Shown: piece after piece, positions 38,233 to 47,949 of the stretch
Layout of the letters: every line of letters starts with the position of its first letter
How positions within the stretch are numbered: position 1 is the stretch's first letter
Origin: Stentor roeselii
Lineage: Eukaryota; Ciliophora; Heterotrichea; Heterotrichida; Stentoridae
DNA length: 64,000 nt
NCBI GenBank assembly: GCA_006503475.1
Contig: RSEH01000081.1
Coordinates: 62,001-126,000, forward strand
Direction: 5' to 3'
The notes under the pieces: model-generated
Database searches by the model: none
What the model saw: the letters and a program-made list of their open reading frames with translations, nothing else
What the model was told of the DNA's origin: nothing
Translations under genes and position numbers: made by a program

Positions 38233-39912
38233 TTAGCTCCTTCCTTTCAGCATCGTTGTCAAAACTTCCTTAGAATACTTGAGCCTCTTAATTAGCTGCT
38301 TATTTCCACACTCCATAGCAGTACCCAATGGAAAACTAGACGTTTCCTTGATTTTATTCACAAAGGTCACATATTTCTTTTCACTGGACAGTAGAAGTTC
38401 AGTTGAATCACGAAAACAGACTTGAATGACTTTGTTGGTCAATCTAAAAATCATTGCGTGAGGAGTGCTTGACCATTTTTTTACATGATGAAAAGGTTTT
38501 TCAATATCTGGAGAATTGGTTTTATCATTTTGCAACTGTTTTTTGAATAACTGCAAAAGCATCACTTTTTTGTGAATGTCTGCTGGGAACTCATCAATTG
38601 TGAAAGTGTTGATCGACTCTCCTAATGCAGTGTTGCTTATATATTGAAATGTGAGTTCATTTGGACTTAGTACTATTCGACTACTGTCATTGAAAATCAC
38701 CCCGACTGATTTGTTTGATAAGATATAACCAACTCCATATCGAGATGAATAGTCAAGCCATTTTGTAACCCACATATCAGGCCCATCATTTTCAGTACCA
38801 GTATAAGAACTAAAGTAAGGAGTAATTTTCGTTTCAGGATTTGTTTCTTTTCTGGCTTCTCTTGATTTGTTTCTTTTTTTCGATGGTGTATTATCATCAA
38901 CTACATCTTTTCGGTCTTCTTGTGAACTTGCCCTTACAGTGACTCCTCGGTCTGTATCACTTTGACAAGTAAGGAACTGTTTCAAGTAACCTTGAGCTAG
39001 AGGAACTGCTAAAGTACTAAATGGAAGGTATCTCGGAAACGAATTTTTTGTGAAAAAATCATGACTGGCAATCTGCTCCAAATTCGGCCTTCTTGTATAA
39101 TCAATCACAAGTATCGACTGTATAAGTGCCTTAGCCTCCGGTGAAACTTCAACATTTTCCGGAAAAGTATACAAATTCATCTTAATCCTTCGATAAGTCG
39201 TTTTCACATCCTTAGTCTCAAAAGGTGGTCTTCCAACAAGCAAGGTATACATCAAGACCCCAAAACTCCAAACATCACATTCATAAGAATGTCCATTTTT
39301 CCCTTCCAGTATTTCAGGTGCAATATAATTAGGAGTCCCACAAATAGTCCTCTTTCTTTCCCCTTCATATTCCAACTTCGCCGCTAATCCCAAGTCTCCA
39401 ATTTTTACTTCCATCTTCCCACTAAGAAAAATATTTCCTAGTTTGATATCTCGATGAATGACTCGATGTGAGTGAAGATATTTAATACCCGTCAAAATCT
39501 GACTTAAATAACATTGAGCTTCAAGTTCATGAAGCCTTTTACGTCGACGTAAAAGATCACTTAAGGACTGGTTAGGGCAAAGTTCAAGAAGAATATGAAC
39601 AAATTCATCGTTTTCGAAAAAATGGCTGAATTGGACGATATTTTGATGATGTAAAGCACGATGTATCTTGATCTCGCTCATTAACTTGTGACGTGCGCGA
39701 GATTTTGCTAGAGCGTCTTTGGAAATAAACTTGCAGGCGAAGATTTCACCGGATTCTTCATTGATTAGCTCGTATACCCTGGCAAAGCCTCCCTTTCCAA
39801 GAAATCTTCCTTTTTTGTACTCTTTGTTTTTGATGTCTCCTTGCACTGTGAGGATCTTTTCAATAATTGTTTGAGAAGGGTCAACTGATTTTGCATTCTC
39901 ACTTTTTTGCAT
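38233..39912 (-). CDS. Polo-like kinase
   Basis: 559 residues. Kinase domain about residues 36-290, with the Polo-type glycine loop GKGGFARVY, HRDIKLGNIFL, DLGLAAKL in place of DFG-x-A (DLG), and GTPNYIAPEIL. A Ser/Lys-rich linker follows. Polo-box-like region about 375-545: MWVTKWLDYSSRYGVGYILS...VGVIFNDSSR, then MIFRLTNKVIQVCFRDSTELLLS...VTFVNKIKE, as in PLK1-type two-box proteins. Expected roles: mitotic or basal-body cycle control. DLG instead of DFG also occurs in some active kinases. The ATG lies 10 bp after the stop of the upstream gene. Confidence 0.93.
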   Translation of the reverse strand: MQKSENAKSVDPSQTIIEKILTVQGDIKNKEYKKGRFLGKGGFARVYELINEESGEIFACKFISKDALAKSRARHKLMSEIKIHRALHHQNIVQFSHFFENDEFVHILLELCPNQSLSDLLRRRKRLHELEAQCYLSQILTGIKYLHSHRVIHRDIKLGNIFLSGKMEVKIGDLGLAAKLEYEGERKRTICGTPNYIAPEILEGKNGHSYECDVWSFGVLMYTLLVGRPPFETKDVKTTYRRIKMNLYTFPENVEVSPEAKALIQSILVIDYTRRPNLEQIASHDFFTKNSFPRYLPFSTLAVPLAQGYLKQFLTCQSDTDRGVTVRASSQEDRKDVVDDNTPSKKRNKSREARKETNPETKITPYFSSYTGTENDGPDMWVTKWLDYSSRYGVGYILSNKSVGVIFNDSSRIVLSPNELTFQYISNTALGESINTFTIDEFPADIHKKVMLLQLFKKQLQNDKTNSPDIEKPFHHVKKWSSTPHAMIFRLTNKVIQVCFRDSTELLLSSEKKYVTFVNKIKETSSFPLGTAMECGNKQLIKRLKYSKEVLTTMLKGRS

Positions 39913-39922
39913 ATTATTACTT

Positions 39923-40447
39923 TCAATTACTTACACCTAGTTTAACGTTTCGAAGCTCTCTGCGTTTTAGAATCTTTTCGATTAACTCTTGGTCGAAATT
40001 CAATTTTTGTGTCTTGATCTCAGGTCGGACTGGCTTTTTACAGATTTTTGACTTGAGGTACTGTCTGAACTTATTTTCTTCTTCAAATCGATTGATTGAA
40101 TAATGCGAGGTCGTATTTCTCAGCCTATTTCTAAATCTCCGATTTTCCAAGTTAATTTGAAATTGTTGATGCACCCTTGACTTACTTCTATTCGGCATAG
40201 GTGCAGACTGTGTTCTGATTTGACTGAAACTCGAAGGCTTTGAGTCAATATAGATCATTTTTTTCAAAAGGATCTGATTTTCACGAAAGATTTGAAAGTC
40301 TCGATCTTCTTTTAATTGAGTTTTTTTTGATGTGCTTCCAGATCGATGTGATTGTGGACGACGGTTCCTCGGTGGCCTTGCTTTGGTAGTTTCTGGATTA
40401 GAAGCCAGAGGGTCTTCAATATTACAACCAGTTAGAAAAGTAGACAT
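39923..40447 (-). CDS. Possible CFAP97/hemingway-like ciliary protein
   Basis: 174 residues, basic, without membrane segments. The stretch ENQILLKKMIYIDSKPS and, later, INLENRRFRNRLRNTTSHYS resemble the CFAP97 (hemingway) domain of ciliary proteins, which has two ENxxLLxRL-like halves. I rate this family call as tentative. The C-terminal third (about 120-174) is helical and basic. It sits 10 bp upstream of the Polo kinase ATG and 15 bp after the stop of the 1502-residue gene, all on one strand. A GT..AG stretch of 15 nt at 39920-39934 overlaps the end but lacks the A at position 10 and leaves a stop in either case, so I do not treat it as an intron. Confidence 0.7.
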   Translation of the reverse strand: MSTFLTGCNIEDPLASNPETTKARPPRNRRPQSHRSGSTSKKTQLKEDRDFQIFRENQILLKKMIYIDSKPSSFSQIRTQSAPMPNRSKSRVHQQFQINLENRRFRNRLRNTTSHYSINRFEEENKFRQYLKSKICKKPVRPEIKTQKLNFDQELIEKILKRRELRNVKLGVSN

Positions 40448-40462
40448 TTTAAGTATTGAAAA

Positions 40463-43400
40463 CTACTTAGTCATTAACTTCCTAACAAGTTCTGGCATGA
40501 AGTTAAAAGAAGCGTTTTCAAGTCTTTTTTTCCATTCCTCTTCAGAAATCTCGACAGAAAGTTTATCTCCTCGGATCTTCACAGGGTCAAGAGCGGTGCT
40601 TCCTTCTTCATATATGGGAAACTTAAGGTTTTGAACAATGCCGTATAAGTCTTCCTTTATTCTCTCTGGAATTAGTGGATGAAAGTAAACCATTCTGAAT
40701 AAGTTTAAAGATTCATTTGTTTTTTTTCTGTATACTAGTGGCTTTAACTTCTCGAAGAGGCTTTGGAAAGTGTTTTCGTCGATTGAGTCGAAGTTGATGC
40801 CGAAGAAATTGAAGAAATCGTTTTTGTGATGATATGATAACTCATTGTACCAGGTTTTTAAGATCTTTTGATCACTTTCTGCGAATTTTCCGTCTGGGAC
40901 TGTGAATCTGGAATTTCTTTCGAGTGCTTTGCGTTGCCACCATTCTCGGATGAATCCTAGTTGGAAGTCGCTTCCTTTGGCTTCTGACATCATTTCTTTG
41001 AAACTTTCCATGTCCATTTTCCAGTAGGTTAAGTCTTTGAAAGATTTGTTGCTTTCGTAGCCGAAGAGGGTGAAAAAGTCTTGGAAGTCTTTTTCAGAGA
41101 ATTGACCAGATTTTCGCCATAGGTACTCTTCTAGAGCTGAACCTTGCCACCAGAGACCCTTATTATTCCACAAAGGCTTCAGTTTTGACAACCCTTTAAA
41201 ATCCGGCTGTATTCCCCATTCTTTAAGCAGCCTTTGCTCAATAACAAAGAACTCAACACGATTCACCAGATAATCATCAATAAAATGTGAAAGTTCAAAA
41301 AGTATTTCATTAAGAGAAAAGTTTCCTACTCTTTCTCTTAAGCTAGAAATATTCACCTTATAAAGACATTCAAAGACCTTGCAGTCCTCATCTTTAAAAT
41401 CCTTGACGCGAAGTGAAGTGAAATTCTCAGGAATCAAAACTTTTCCTGCCTGAGAAATCGAAGCCTTGCTAAGCGCTTCTTGATAAACCGCAAGATATTC
41501 TGATTCCAAATTAGACAAAGGAAGATTTTCATGAATTTTAAGTAAAATTCTTGTTTTTATAAGGTTTGCTTCAGCTTTTCGTTTTTTAAAGTGAAGATAT
41601 TCCTTATCCGTCTTATTTTCCATGAAATCCGGGTCATCTCTCAGACTATAAACTCTTTTCCTCAAGTCCCGAGGGTCAGTCTTCCTTCCAAAGCTCTGTC
41701 TGAAGATGGGGTTGTAATAATAACCACGTTCAGGATCTTCCAAGTCAAGAGCTTCTTTTGTGTTTGCATATCTCTGAGTTATTTCATTCCTTAAAAATAC
41801 TTTTTCATATAAGTCAAGCTCTTCTTTTGATGATACTGCTTTTAAGTTTTTCTTCATTTTTTCTAAAATTTCTTGTTTACTTGCGTCTTCTGCGTGAATT
41901 TCGCGGAAAAACTTGGCGTATTGGTCTGAGTCTTCAGCTGATTTCATCTGGTTGCTCATAAACTCTGCGAAAGATTCAGGGTCTCTGAAAAGGTTTAAGG
42001 TTTTGAAAGGCTTTGGTCGGAGATGGCTCTCAATCAATTCTTCAAGAGTCCCCAAATTCAATATTTTCCTAATAATTTCATTATCAGTCCAGTTGCGTTT
42101 GATCTCATATTTCAAATTGCTAAGAAAAGCCTTAAACCTTATATAACCGGGGATTTTATCTTCCAAAGAATTAAAACCAATAGTCGGGTCCGGTTTTAAC
42201 CCAATCTGTTGCCTTCGATGAATAAAGAAAAAGTTATTAAAAAGTGCATCATCATAGAGACTCATATCAGTAGGCAAAGGATAAGCCGATTGTAGTTCTT
42301 TAGCCCAATCTTTATAATGAAAATAATCAGGTATCAAAAGAAACTTATGATTAATGATCTCATCAGTCAAGTCTACACATTTCTTAATAGACCTTGTAGG
42401 AAGATGCATAAACTGTCGATACCCATGCCAGAACTCAGGCTCAGGTATCGGCTTCAAAACAATCTTATCATTAGTTTCTTTCACCAAATTCAAAAAACTC
42501 TTCTCAGCACTTGTTTCAAAACAGATCTTGTCGATCCTTTCCTGAGTTTCTGCATCCATTTGTTGAAACCTATGAAAAACCTTCAACAACTGCAACTTAA
42601 CTTCTTCAAGTCCTTGATTTGAAAGATAATTTCCAGTTTTCATTCTTGACATTTCTTGTAACTTAAAAGCTCCTAAAAGTTCTTCAGCCAAGAGAAGTGC
42701 ATGATGATTATCAGACATTTTTTCATTTTCTTCATTCATGATTCTCACGTATTCCACTGAAAAATCTTGAAGTGACTGTAGGTGATTTTTAGGAATTCCT
42801 ACAAATTTTTCAATGTAATTGCTGAGAAGGTCAAGATTTTTCGGTTTCACACTTGGAGCGAAGGGGTCGATTTCAAGAATCTCATTGATAGGAATAGGAA
42901 GTCCTCTTTTTCCCATAGATTTTAAAAGTTTGCATTTTATTGCATAGGTGCCGAGGACATGACCTTTATAAACACCTTCAGATCCAGCGAAGAAAAGGTA
43001 AGTGTAAAATCCATTCATAGCAATGACGTCATCAAATTGAAACAAAGGAAAAGCTTCAGCTTCTCTGATTTTTTTCTGAATTTTTACAGCTTCTTCCTCA
43101 GGCATCGTCATTGACATGAGGTTTCTGCCGAGTTTTTTTAGATAAGGCTTGATTGGGTTATAAAGACCAGGGTCATTCATCCAGAGATTATAATAAAGAG
43201 CCTTTGATGTTGCCAGGGGAATAGAAAGTTTGGTTTCTGGGATTTTTACTTCATACTCCAGACAAACCATCACATCTCTAAAGAATTCAGCGTCTTGCCT
43301 TGACAAGTCAGCAGGTTCCACGTCGTTGAGCAGTTGAAAGAACGTGTTGAACTCAGGCTTTAACTGTAAGTTAAGAACACAGGCAGCCCACATGGTGCGT

Positions 43401-44971
43401 ATTAAATGATGGAATCCAAGTAATTCAACATCTGGATGCTTTGATAATTTTTCAAATAAAATTTTTCCTGCATTTCTGTGACTGTTGCAAAGACCGAAGC
43501 CGATCACTCCTTCGGATAAGATGTTCAAGTCGATGTCTGTTGGAGTCTCTTGAGAGATTATTGTGGATAGTGAGTCGAGAGTCTCTTGGTCGAATAAGTG
43601 AACTGCTCCGAGACCGTGAACCAACTTGCAGGCTGAAGAAAAATCTGCTTTTTTCGCAGCTTCTCGGATTACTGGTATTAAGTCTTCAGCTATCTTTTGA
43701 CTTTCTATCCAGATTGTGGTGTAGGGCAGGTCGATGTAAAGTTTTCTTTTTGGGTCAAGTTGATGTTTTGTGGGACGAGCTCGACGTTCCCAAGGAATAT
43801 TCGGATACCCTGAATCTTCATTCACATCTCCAAATTCCGCATGCATGATATCTCCAAGTCCAGTTAAAAAAATCCCTAAAACATTAGCATTGACCAAGTT
43901 CGGATTAGGAACATTCGAAATTTTCTCAGGTATCTGAACATGTGAGTAACTTTTCGAAGCTTCATACAACTCATCAACCATTCTATTATTCAGTTCCGGA
44001 AAGTAAGCCGATGTAATATTATTAAAAGTCCTTTCCGCTCTTTCCATCATTTTATCCAAATTTTCAAAGTTACTAGCATCATCCATATCATAAGGATTTA
44101 ATATTCCAGCTTCCGTAAGAGTTTCTTGAAGTTCATTCAATCCAAGCGTAACATTATCATTTTTCGCAAGAACCGGATCAGCTTGCTGAGCAGCGACAAG
44201 CATATAATACTGTTCATTCATATTAGCCAAAGCCGACGCCAGGTCCTTCTGAGCGAGTTTCGCGTCATGAATTTTTTCCGTGAATTTTTCAATCATTTTA
44301 ATCACTTTGTCCTTATCCAAGTTATTATCTTTCGGTTGAATTTTCCATTCCAACAAAGTCGTGAGGTAAGACTGAAATTCTTCTGAAGTTTGAAAACCTG
44401 AATAGACATGATCTTTATACACCTGATTGGCAAAAGGTTCTAAAGGGTCTTTTATGACATCTTTGATGCGATTTCCAGCCATTTGGACGATTTCCAGGTC
44501 TTTATACCCCATGTTGGCCAGAGCGCTTAACACCCTGCCGATGAAAACAGGGGGCAAATGTTCTTTCCCTGTAAGTCCGAGCTTTAAGTCGTGAATAACT
44601 GTTTGGAACTCCCAAGACGTCTGCAGTTCCATCGGGTCCAAGTCCGTGTAAGGCAGGGTCTTCGATGCCTTGATAACACCGCCCAAGTGCTCCAAGGTGT
44701 CAAGGACCAGCTGTGAGGAGAAGGCTTTTCGATTTCTGCAGTAATAAGACAACATGTCTCGAAGAGGCTCTAAACTCGCCAAAGCATAGCGCTTCATCTG
44801 CTGAGACTGAAGAAACAACTCGTTTTCTTGATCAGCGTAATGTTTTTCTAACTTTGACATCGACTTGCAGAATTCTGAGAACTTTTTTGTACGCTCGAAG
44901 AAGGACTCGTCTTGTTTCAACTGTGTGTAAAGACCTTGGACGTATGAAGATTTTAGCCTTCGGAGCAGCAT
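40463..44971 (-). CDS. Very large helical protein of unknown function, possibly mitochondrial
   Basis: 1502 residues in one uninterrupted frame, the longest in the window. I do not recognise a family. The N-terminus MLLRRLKSSYVQGLYTQ is basic and free of acidic residues at first, as in mitochondrial targeting sequences. The rest is rich in charged helices with many Asp/Glu-Lys pairs and no transmembrane segment. Motifs such as GRVLSALANMGYKDLEIV in the first 200 residues recall helical-repeat RNA-binding proteins (FASTK/RAP or octotricopeptide class), but I cannot confirm that. A ciliate-specific mitoribosomal or respiratory-complex subunit is also possible. It heads a minus-strand trio with gaps of 15 and 10 bp. 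Confidence 0.85.
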   Translation of the reverse strand: MLLRRLKSSYVQGLYTQLKQDESFFERTKKFSEFCKSMSKLEKHYADQENELFLQSQQMKRYALASLEPLRDMLSYYCRNRKAFSSQLVLDTLEHLGGVIKASKTLPYTDLDPMELQTSWEFQTVIHDLKLGLTGKEHLPPVFIGRVLSALANMGYKDLEIVQMAGNRIKDVIKDPLEPFANQVYKDHVYSGFQTSEEFQSYLTTLLEWKIQPKDNNLDKDKVIKMIEKFTEKIHDAKLAQKDLASALANMNEQYYMLVAAQQADPVLAKNDNVTLGLNELQETLTEAGILNPYDMDDASNFENLDKMMERAERTFNNITSAYFPELNNRMVDELYEASKSYSHVQIPEKISNVPNPNLVNANVLGIFLTGLGDIMHAEFGDVNEDSGYPNIPWERRARPTKHQLDPKRKLYIDLPYTTIWIESQKIAEDLIPVIREAAKKADFSSACKLVHGLGAVHLFDQETLDSLSTIISQETPTDIDLNILSEGVIGFGLCNSHRNAGKILFEKLSKHPDVELLGFHHLIRTMWAACVLNLQLKPEFNTFFQLLNDVEPADLSRQDAEFFRDVMVCLEYEVKIPETKLSIPLATSKALYYNLWMNDPGLYNPIKPYLKKLGRNLMSMTMPEEEAVKIQKKIREAEAFPLFQFDDVIAMNGFYTYLFFAGSEGVYKGHVLGTYAIKCKLLKSMGKRGLPIPINEILEIDPFAPSVKPKNLDLLSNYIEKFVGIPKNHLQSLQDFSVEYVRIMNEENEKMSDNHHALLLAEELLGAFKLQEMSRMKTGNYLSNQGLEEVKLQLLKVFHRFQQMDAETQERIDKICFETSAEKSFLNLVKETNDKIVLKPIPEPEFWHGYRQFMHLPTRSIKKCVDLTDEIINHKFLLIPDYFHYKDWAKELQSAYPLPTDMSLYDDALFNNFFFIHRRQQIGLKPDPTIGFNSLEDKIPGYIRFKAFLSNLKYEIKRNWTDNEIIRKILNLGTLEELIESHLRPKPFKTLNLFRDPESFAEFMSNQMKSAEDSDQYAKFFREIHAEDASKQEILEKMKKNLKAVSSKEELDLYEKVFLRNEITQRYANTKEALDLEDPERGYYYNPIFRQSFGRKTDPRDLRKRVYSLRDDPDFMENKTDKEYLHFKKRKAEANLIKTRILLKIHENLPLSNLESEYLAVYQEALSKASISQAGKVLIPENFTSLRVKDFKDEDCKVFECLYKVNISSLRERVGNFSLNEILFELSHFIDDYLVNRVEFFVIEQRLLKEWGIQPDFKGLSKLKPLWNNKGLWWQGSALEEYLWRKSGQFSEKDFQDFFTLFGYESNKSFKDLTYWKMDMESFKEMMSEAKGSDFQLGFIREWWQRKALERNSRFTVPDGKFAESDQKILKTWYNELSYHHKNDFFNFFGINFDSIDENTFQSLFEKLKPLVYRKKTNESLNLFRMVYFHPLIPERIKEDLYGIVQNLKFPIYEEGSTALDPVKIRGDKLSVEISEEEWKKRLENASFNFMPELVRKLMTK

Positions 44972-45131
44972 TTATGGTGATTGAAAGAATGGAAATGGTT
45001 TTTAAGGAAAGAGATTTTTTAGGGTTTTGGTTTTATTGGAATTTAGAAAAATTAGGAATTTTTAGAGGAGGGAAGGAGAGGGTGTTATTTTGGAAGAGGA
45101 TTTAATGTTTTAAGGTGTTTTTAGTGTAAGC

Positions 45132-45203
45132 GGCCGTTTGGTCTAGGGGTATGATTCTCGCTTTGGGTGCGAGAGGTCCCGGGTTCAATTCCCGGAACGG
45201 CCC
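45132..45203 (+). tRNA. tRNA-Pro(UGG): tRNA-Pro (anticodon UGG)
   Basis: 72 nt, with 7-bp acceptor stem (ggccgtt/aacggcc), D arm with the A box tggtctaggggtatgat, anticodon stem ctcgc/gcgag enclosing loop tttgggt (anticodon tgg, then g37 as usual for tRNA-Pro), T arm with ggttcaattcc (B box), and discriminator C. No intron. It is almost identical to tRNA-Pro of animals. It lies alone in the spacer between the 1502-residue gene and the DHHC gene. Confidence 0.98.
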
Positions 45204-45208
45204 TTTTT
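45204..45208 (+). terminator. Pol III T-run terminator of tRNA-Pro
   Basis: Five T residues directly follow the discriminator base of tRNA-Pro, the usual RNA polymerase III stop. Confidence 0.85.
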
Positions 45209-45375
45209 GATGGTTTTTTTTGGGGAGATTTTTTTTTTGGGTATTATTTTTGTTTTGATGGAGTTTTTTAGGTTTGGGTTTTATTTTTGGTTTGATGGAT
45301 TTTTACTTGAGGATAAGACATTTTTGATTGATTGGTAGAAATAAAGATTTGAGGAAGAATGATGTTTTATAAACT

Positions 45376-46095
45376 ATGATAGAATCTGATTCGGATATCA
45401 AGTGTGTGAAAATAACTGGAAAAATTTGCTTTGTTCTTGTATTTTGTTTGGTTTTTTGTGTAAGGTTTAAATAGTCTTGGTTTGTTGTTTGTTTTATACT
45501 TATGCCTGAGATTTACCAAGAGAAGTTTTACTTTTCACTCTCTTTGATTGGTTCTTTAATTGCAGTTCTAATTTTAACTGATCTTACGAAATCGAATCTC
45601 ACTAGTCCTGGGTACTCTACAGATCTTCATCAGCCCGAGCAAATTTTTCAAATGTGTGAAAAATGTTCTTATTTTAAACCCTTGCGTTCTCATCATTGTT
45701 CAATATGCAACAAGTGCATCCTAGATATGGACCACCACTGCATCTGGATAAACAACTGCGTAGGTCTAAAAAACAAGGCCCCATTCTACCGTTTTATCCT
45801 CTGGTGCATCCTAGCAGGTCTCTACCTAACCCTAACTCTAGGAAAGTCTTTTTTTCAAATTTCAATTCCAAGTTGGGACACAATAGATCTAAGCCCATTC
45901 AGCCGAGGTCTGATAAAATTTTTATTCCCTTTAGGTCTAAGTGTTTTCGTAGTAGTCGGAACATTAATGGGTTTCCAATCCTACCTTTTACTAAAAAACC
46001 TGACAACACTCGAGTACTTATCAATCAATAAAAACAATTCACTATGTTCAAAAGTCCTTCGATGTTTATCAAGATCAAAAAAATCAAATAATTAA
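45376..46095 (+). CDS. DHHC palmitoyltransferase
   Basis: 234 residues in two exons. The ATG at 45376 opens a 28-codon exon (ITGKICFVLVFCLVFC, hydrophobic) joined through a 15-nt intron to SWFVVCFILMPEIYQ. Using the later ATG at 45502 alone would lose the first transmembrane helix. Then a second helix, the zinc-binding CEKCSYFKPLRSHHCSICNKC, and DMDHHCIWINNCVG with catalytic Cys117, followed by two more helices and the TTxE-like LTTLEYL. This is a membrane S-acyltransferase that palmitoylates Cys residues; the acylated CDPKs and other MGC proteins in the window are possible but unproven substrates. It is small but complete, and converges on the copine gene with 19 bp between stops. Confidence 0.92.
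45460..45474 (+). other. 15-nt intron, phase 0 (DHHC gene)
   Basis: gtaaggtttaaatag. Removal joins CLVFC to SWFVVCFIL, giving the first transmembrane helix of the DHHC protein. A at position 10. Confidence 0.88.
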
Positions 46096-46114
46096 TCAAA
46101 ATTTCACTAGCTAA

Positions 46115-47911
46115 CTAATACCCTTTAGGAGGGTTATATGAATAGTACATCCCACCGTTGTTAGGAGGGTTGTAAGGTGGAAGGTTCCCTGATGGGTTGA
46201 CCGGCTGGAAGCTTGAATAAGGATTTGCAGAGACAAGGATTTCAGGCACGTAATTAGCAGCAGTAGGTCCAGTTGTAGTATACCCTGAAGAATCAACAGT
46301 ATAACTTCTTTGAAAGTCAAAAGCTGGAGCTTCAATCGCACTATTCGGTTGAATTTTCTTGATTTTAAAGAAATTCGTGATTTCCCTTGGTATCTCCGCA
46401 AGGACTTCCTTAGTCAAAGCACTAGGAGAGTTATTGAAGTTACGATAAGGAACGAACTGAACAATGTCTCTTGCCATCTTGACACCTCTCGAGTCAATCA
46501 AAGGTTCATCATCGGCATCAAGTCGGTCCATATTCTGAAAGCTATCATTTCCGATACCCACAATGACGATGCTCAAAGGAGCATTAGAGCCTCTTACAAT
46601 CCAGTCAATAGTTTCATTCATATCATGAATTTCACCGTCAGTCAATATAAGCAAAATAAAGTACTGCTGGTTAAACTGGTTCACTTGAGCATGTTCAGCC
46701 ATCATAACCGCCGTTCGGATCACATGTGAAAAAAGAGTCGGTCCGCTCAGTTCCACTGAATGAAGCGCTTGTTTATAACCTTCCATTATTCCCTTCAAAC
46801 CTGTCACTGCCGGGTTGTTCGCATCGAAGTTCAACGGGAAACAATGACTGACTTGACGGTTGATTTTTCCTCCGAAGCCGTAAAGAGGGACTTCTTTGTC
46901 ACTGTCGTAGTTTAGAAGAATGTCGGACACTGAGTGCAAAGCTGACTGGTAATGGTTGTAACCGTTCGGGGATATGAAGTGAAGAGACGTCGGCGCAAGA
47001 GGGTGGCCGTTGGAACCGGTGAAGTCCACTGCGATTAGAAGGTTTATTTGGCACCCTCCTGCGATGTAGTCTAAGAAACTGTAGACTGGAGTGTGTTGGA
47101 TGTTTATGATCTCTATCACACCTAAATTTTTCTTTTTACCTTGAGGGTCCATTAGTTCAAATGATTTTTTACCTTCTTCTCGGATCATTCTTATGCTGAA
47201 CTCGAACTTGCCTACTGGAGTGTGTTTTCCGCTTCGGTGGTGATCGTATAACTCAAATATGATTGGACGGTCACTGTCACCGTTGCAGAGCTCTTGCATG
47301 CTTTTTACAACCTTTAACCAAGTTGGGTTTACCCCTGAAGAAGCTTCCGAGCAATAAATCCTTTGATTACTCTTATTCTCCCAAGCACGGGACAAGTAAA
47401 ACATCGGCTTGAAAGAATGGAACTTATACCAACATCCCATATTCGGTAATCCTCTCCCCCTAAAAGTGATCTGAATCTCATCATTATTCACAGTTGAAAT
47501 CTCTTCAACCCTCACCACAATATTCCCACAGCTTCCAACACTCCCAGGCATATGTAAAGTCTTAATAATCTGCTGTCCTTTACTTCCCACAATTTCACTT
47601 AATGTAGACTCTACTTCTCCAAGTTGCAGTCCTTTGACTTCTCTTCCATTTTCAATATTCGCATCGAATACTTTGAAAAAAAGATACAATTGTTCTTCAA
47701 AGTGATAGTCAAGAATGAAACTTTTGATGAAGTCAGGGTTCAAGTTGTCCCAGATGACTTCAGTCTGTCCAACTTTCGTCCATTGACTTGTGGCTGATCT
47801 TTGGAATACTTCTACGAAGGGGTCAGACTTGCTGAAGGTTTCGACGTCTTTCAACTTGCGACAAGAGATGAAAAGCTGGACTTTCATAGTGTCCGTATTT
47901 CTGGCTTCCAT
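46115..47911 (-). CDS. Copine
   Basis: 598 residues. Two C2 domains (about 8-135, with KSDPFVEVFQ, and about 145-275, ending near GVIEIINIQ), then the copine von Willebrand A domain (about 290-540): NLLIAVDFTGSNGHP, the MIDAS-type DxTxSN variant typical of copines, with PLYGFGGKI and LLILTDGEIHDM. A Pro/Tyr-rich tail ends PPNNGGMYYSYNPPKGY. Copines bind phospholipids in a Ca2+-dependent way and move to membranes. Length matches the family (550-600). The UTP13 gene lies 38 bp upstream on the same strand. Confidence 0.95.
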   Translation of the reverse strand: MEARNTDTMKVQLFISCRKLKDVETFSKSDPFVEVFQRSATSQWTKVGQTEVIWDNLNPDFIKSFILDYHFEEQLYLFFKVFDANIENGREVKGLQLGEVESTLSEIVGSKGQQIIKTLHMPGSVGSCGNIVVRVEEISTVNNDEIQITFRGRGLPNMGCWYKFHSFKPMFYLSRAWENKSNQRIYCSEASSGVNPTWLKVVKSMQELCNGDSDRPIIFELYDHHRSGKHTPVGKFEFSIRMIREEGKKSFELMDPQGKKKNLGVIEIINIQHTPVYSFLDYIAGGCQINLLIAVDFTGSNGHPLAPTSLHFISPNGYNHYQSALHSVSDILLNYDSDKEVPLYGFGGKINRQVSHCFPLNFDANNPAVTGLKGIMEGYKQALHSVELSGPTLFSHVIRTAVMMAEHAQVNQFNQQYFILLILTDGEIHDMNETIDWIVRGSNAPLSIVIVGIGNDSFQNMDRLDADDEPLIDSRGVKMARDIVQFVPYRNFNNSPSALTKEVLAEIPREITNFFKIKKIQPNSAIEAPAFDFQRSYTVDSSGYTTTGPTAANYVPEILVSANPYSSFQPVNPSGNLPPYNPPNNGGMYYSYNPPKGY

Positions 47912-47949
47912 TAATATAGGTTAATAACTATACTGATCGGGAAAGACTT

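Noticed and set aside
39920-39934. A 15-nt GT..AG stretch (gtaagtaattgaaag, minus strand) at the end of the CFAP97-like gene
   Set aside because: It lacks A at position 10, which all twelve accepted introns have, and removal leaves a stop at almost the same place, so nothing supports splicing.
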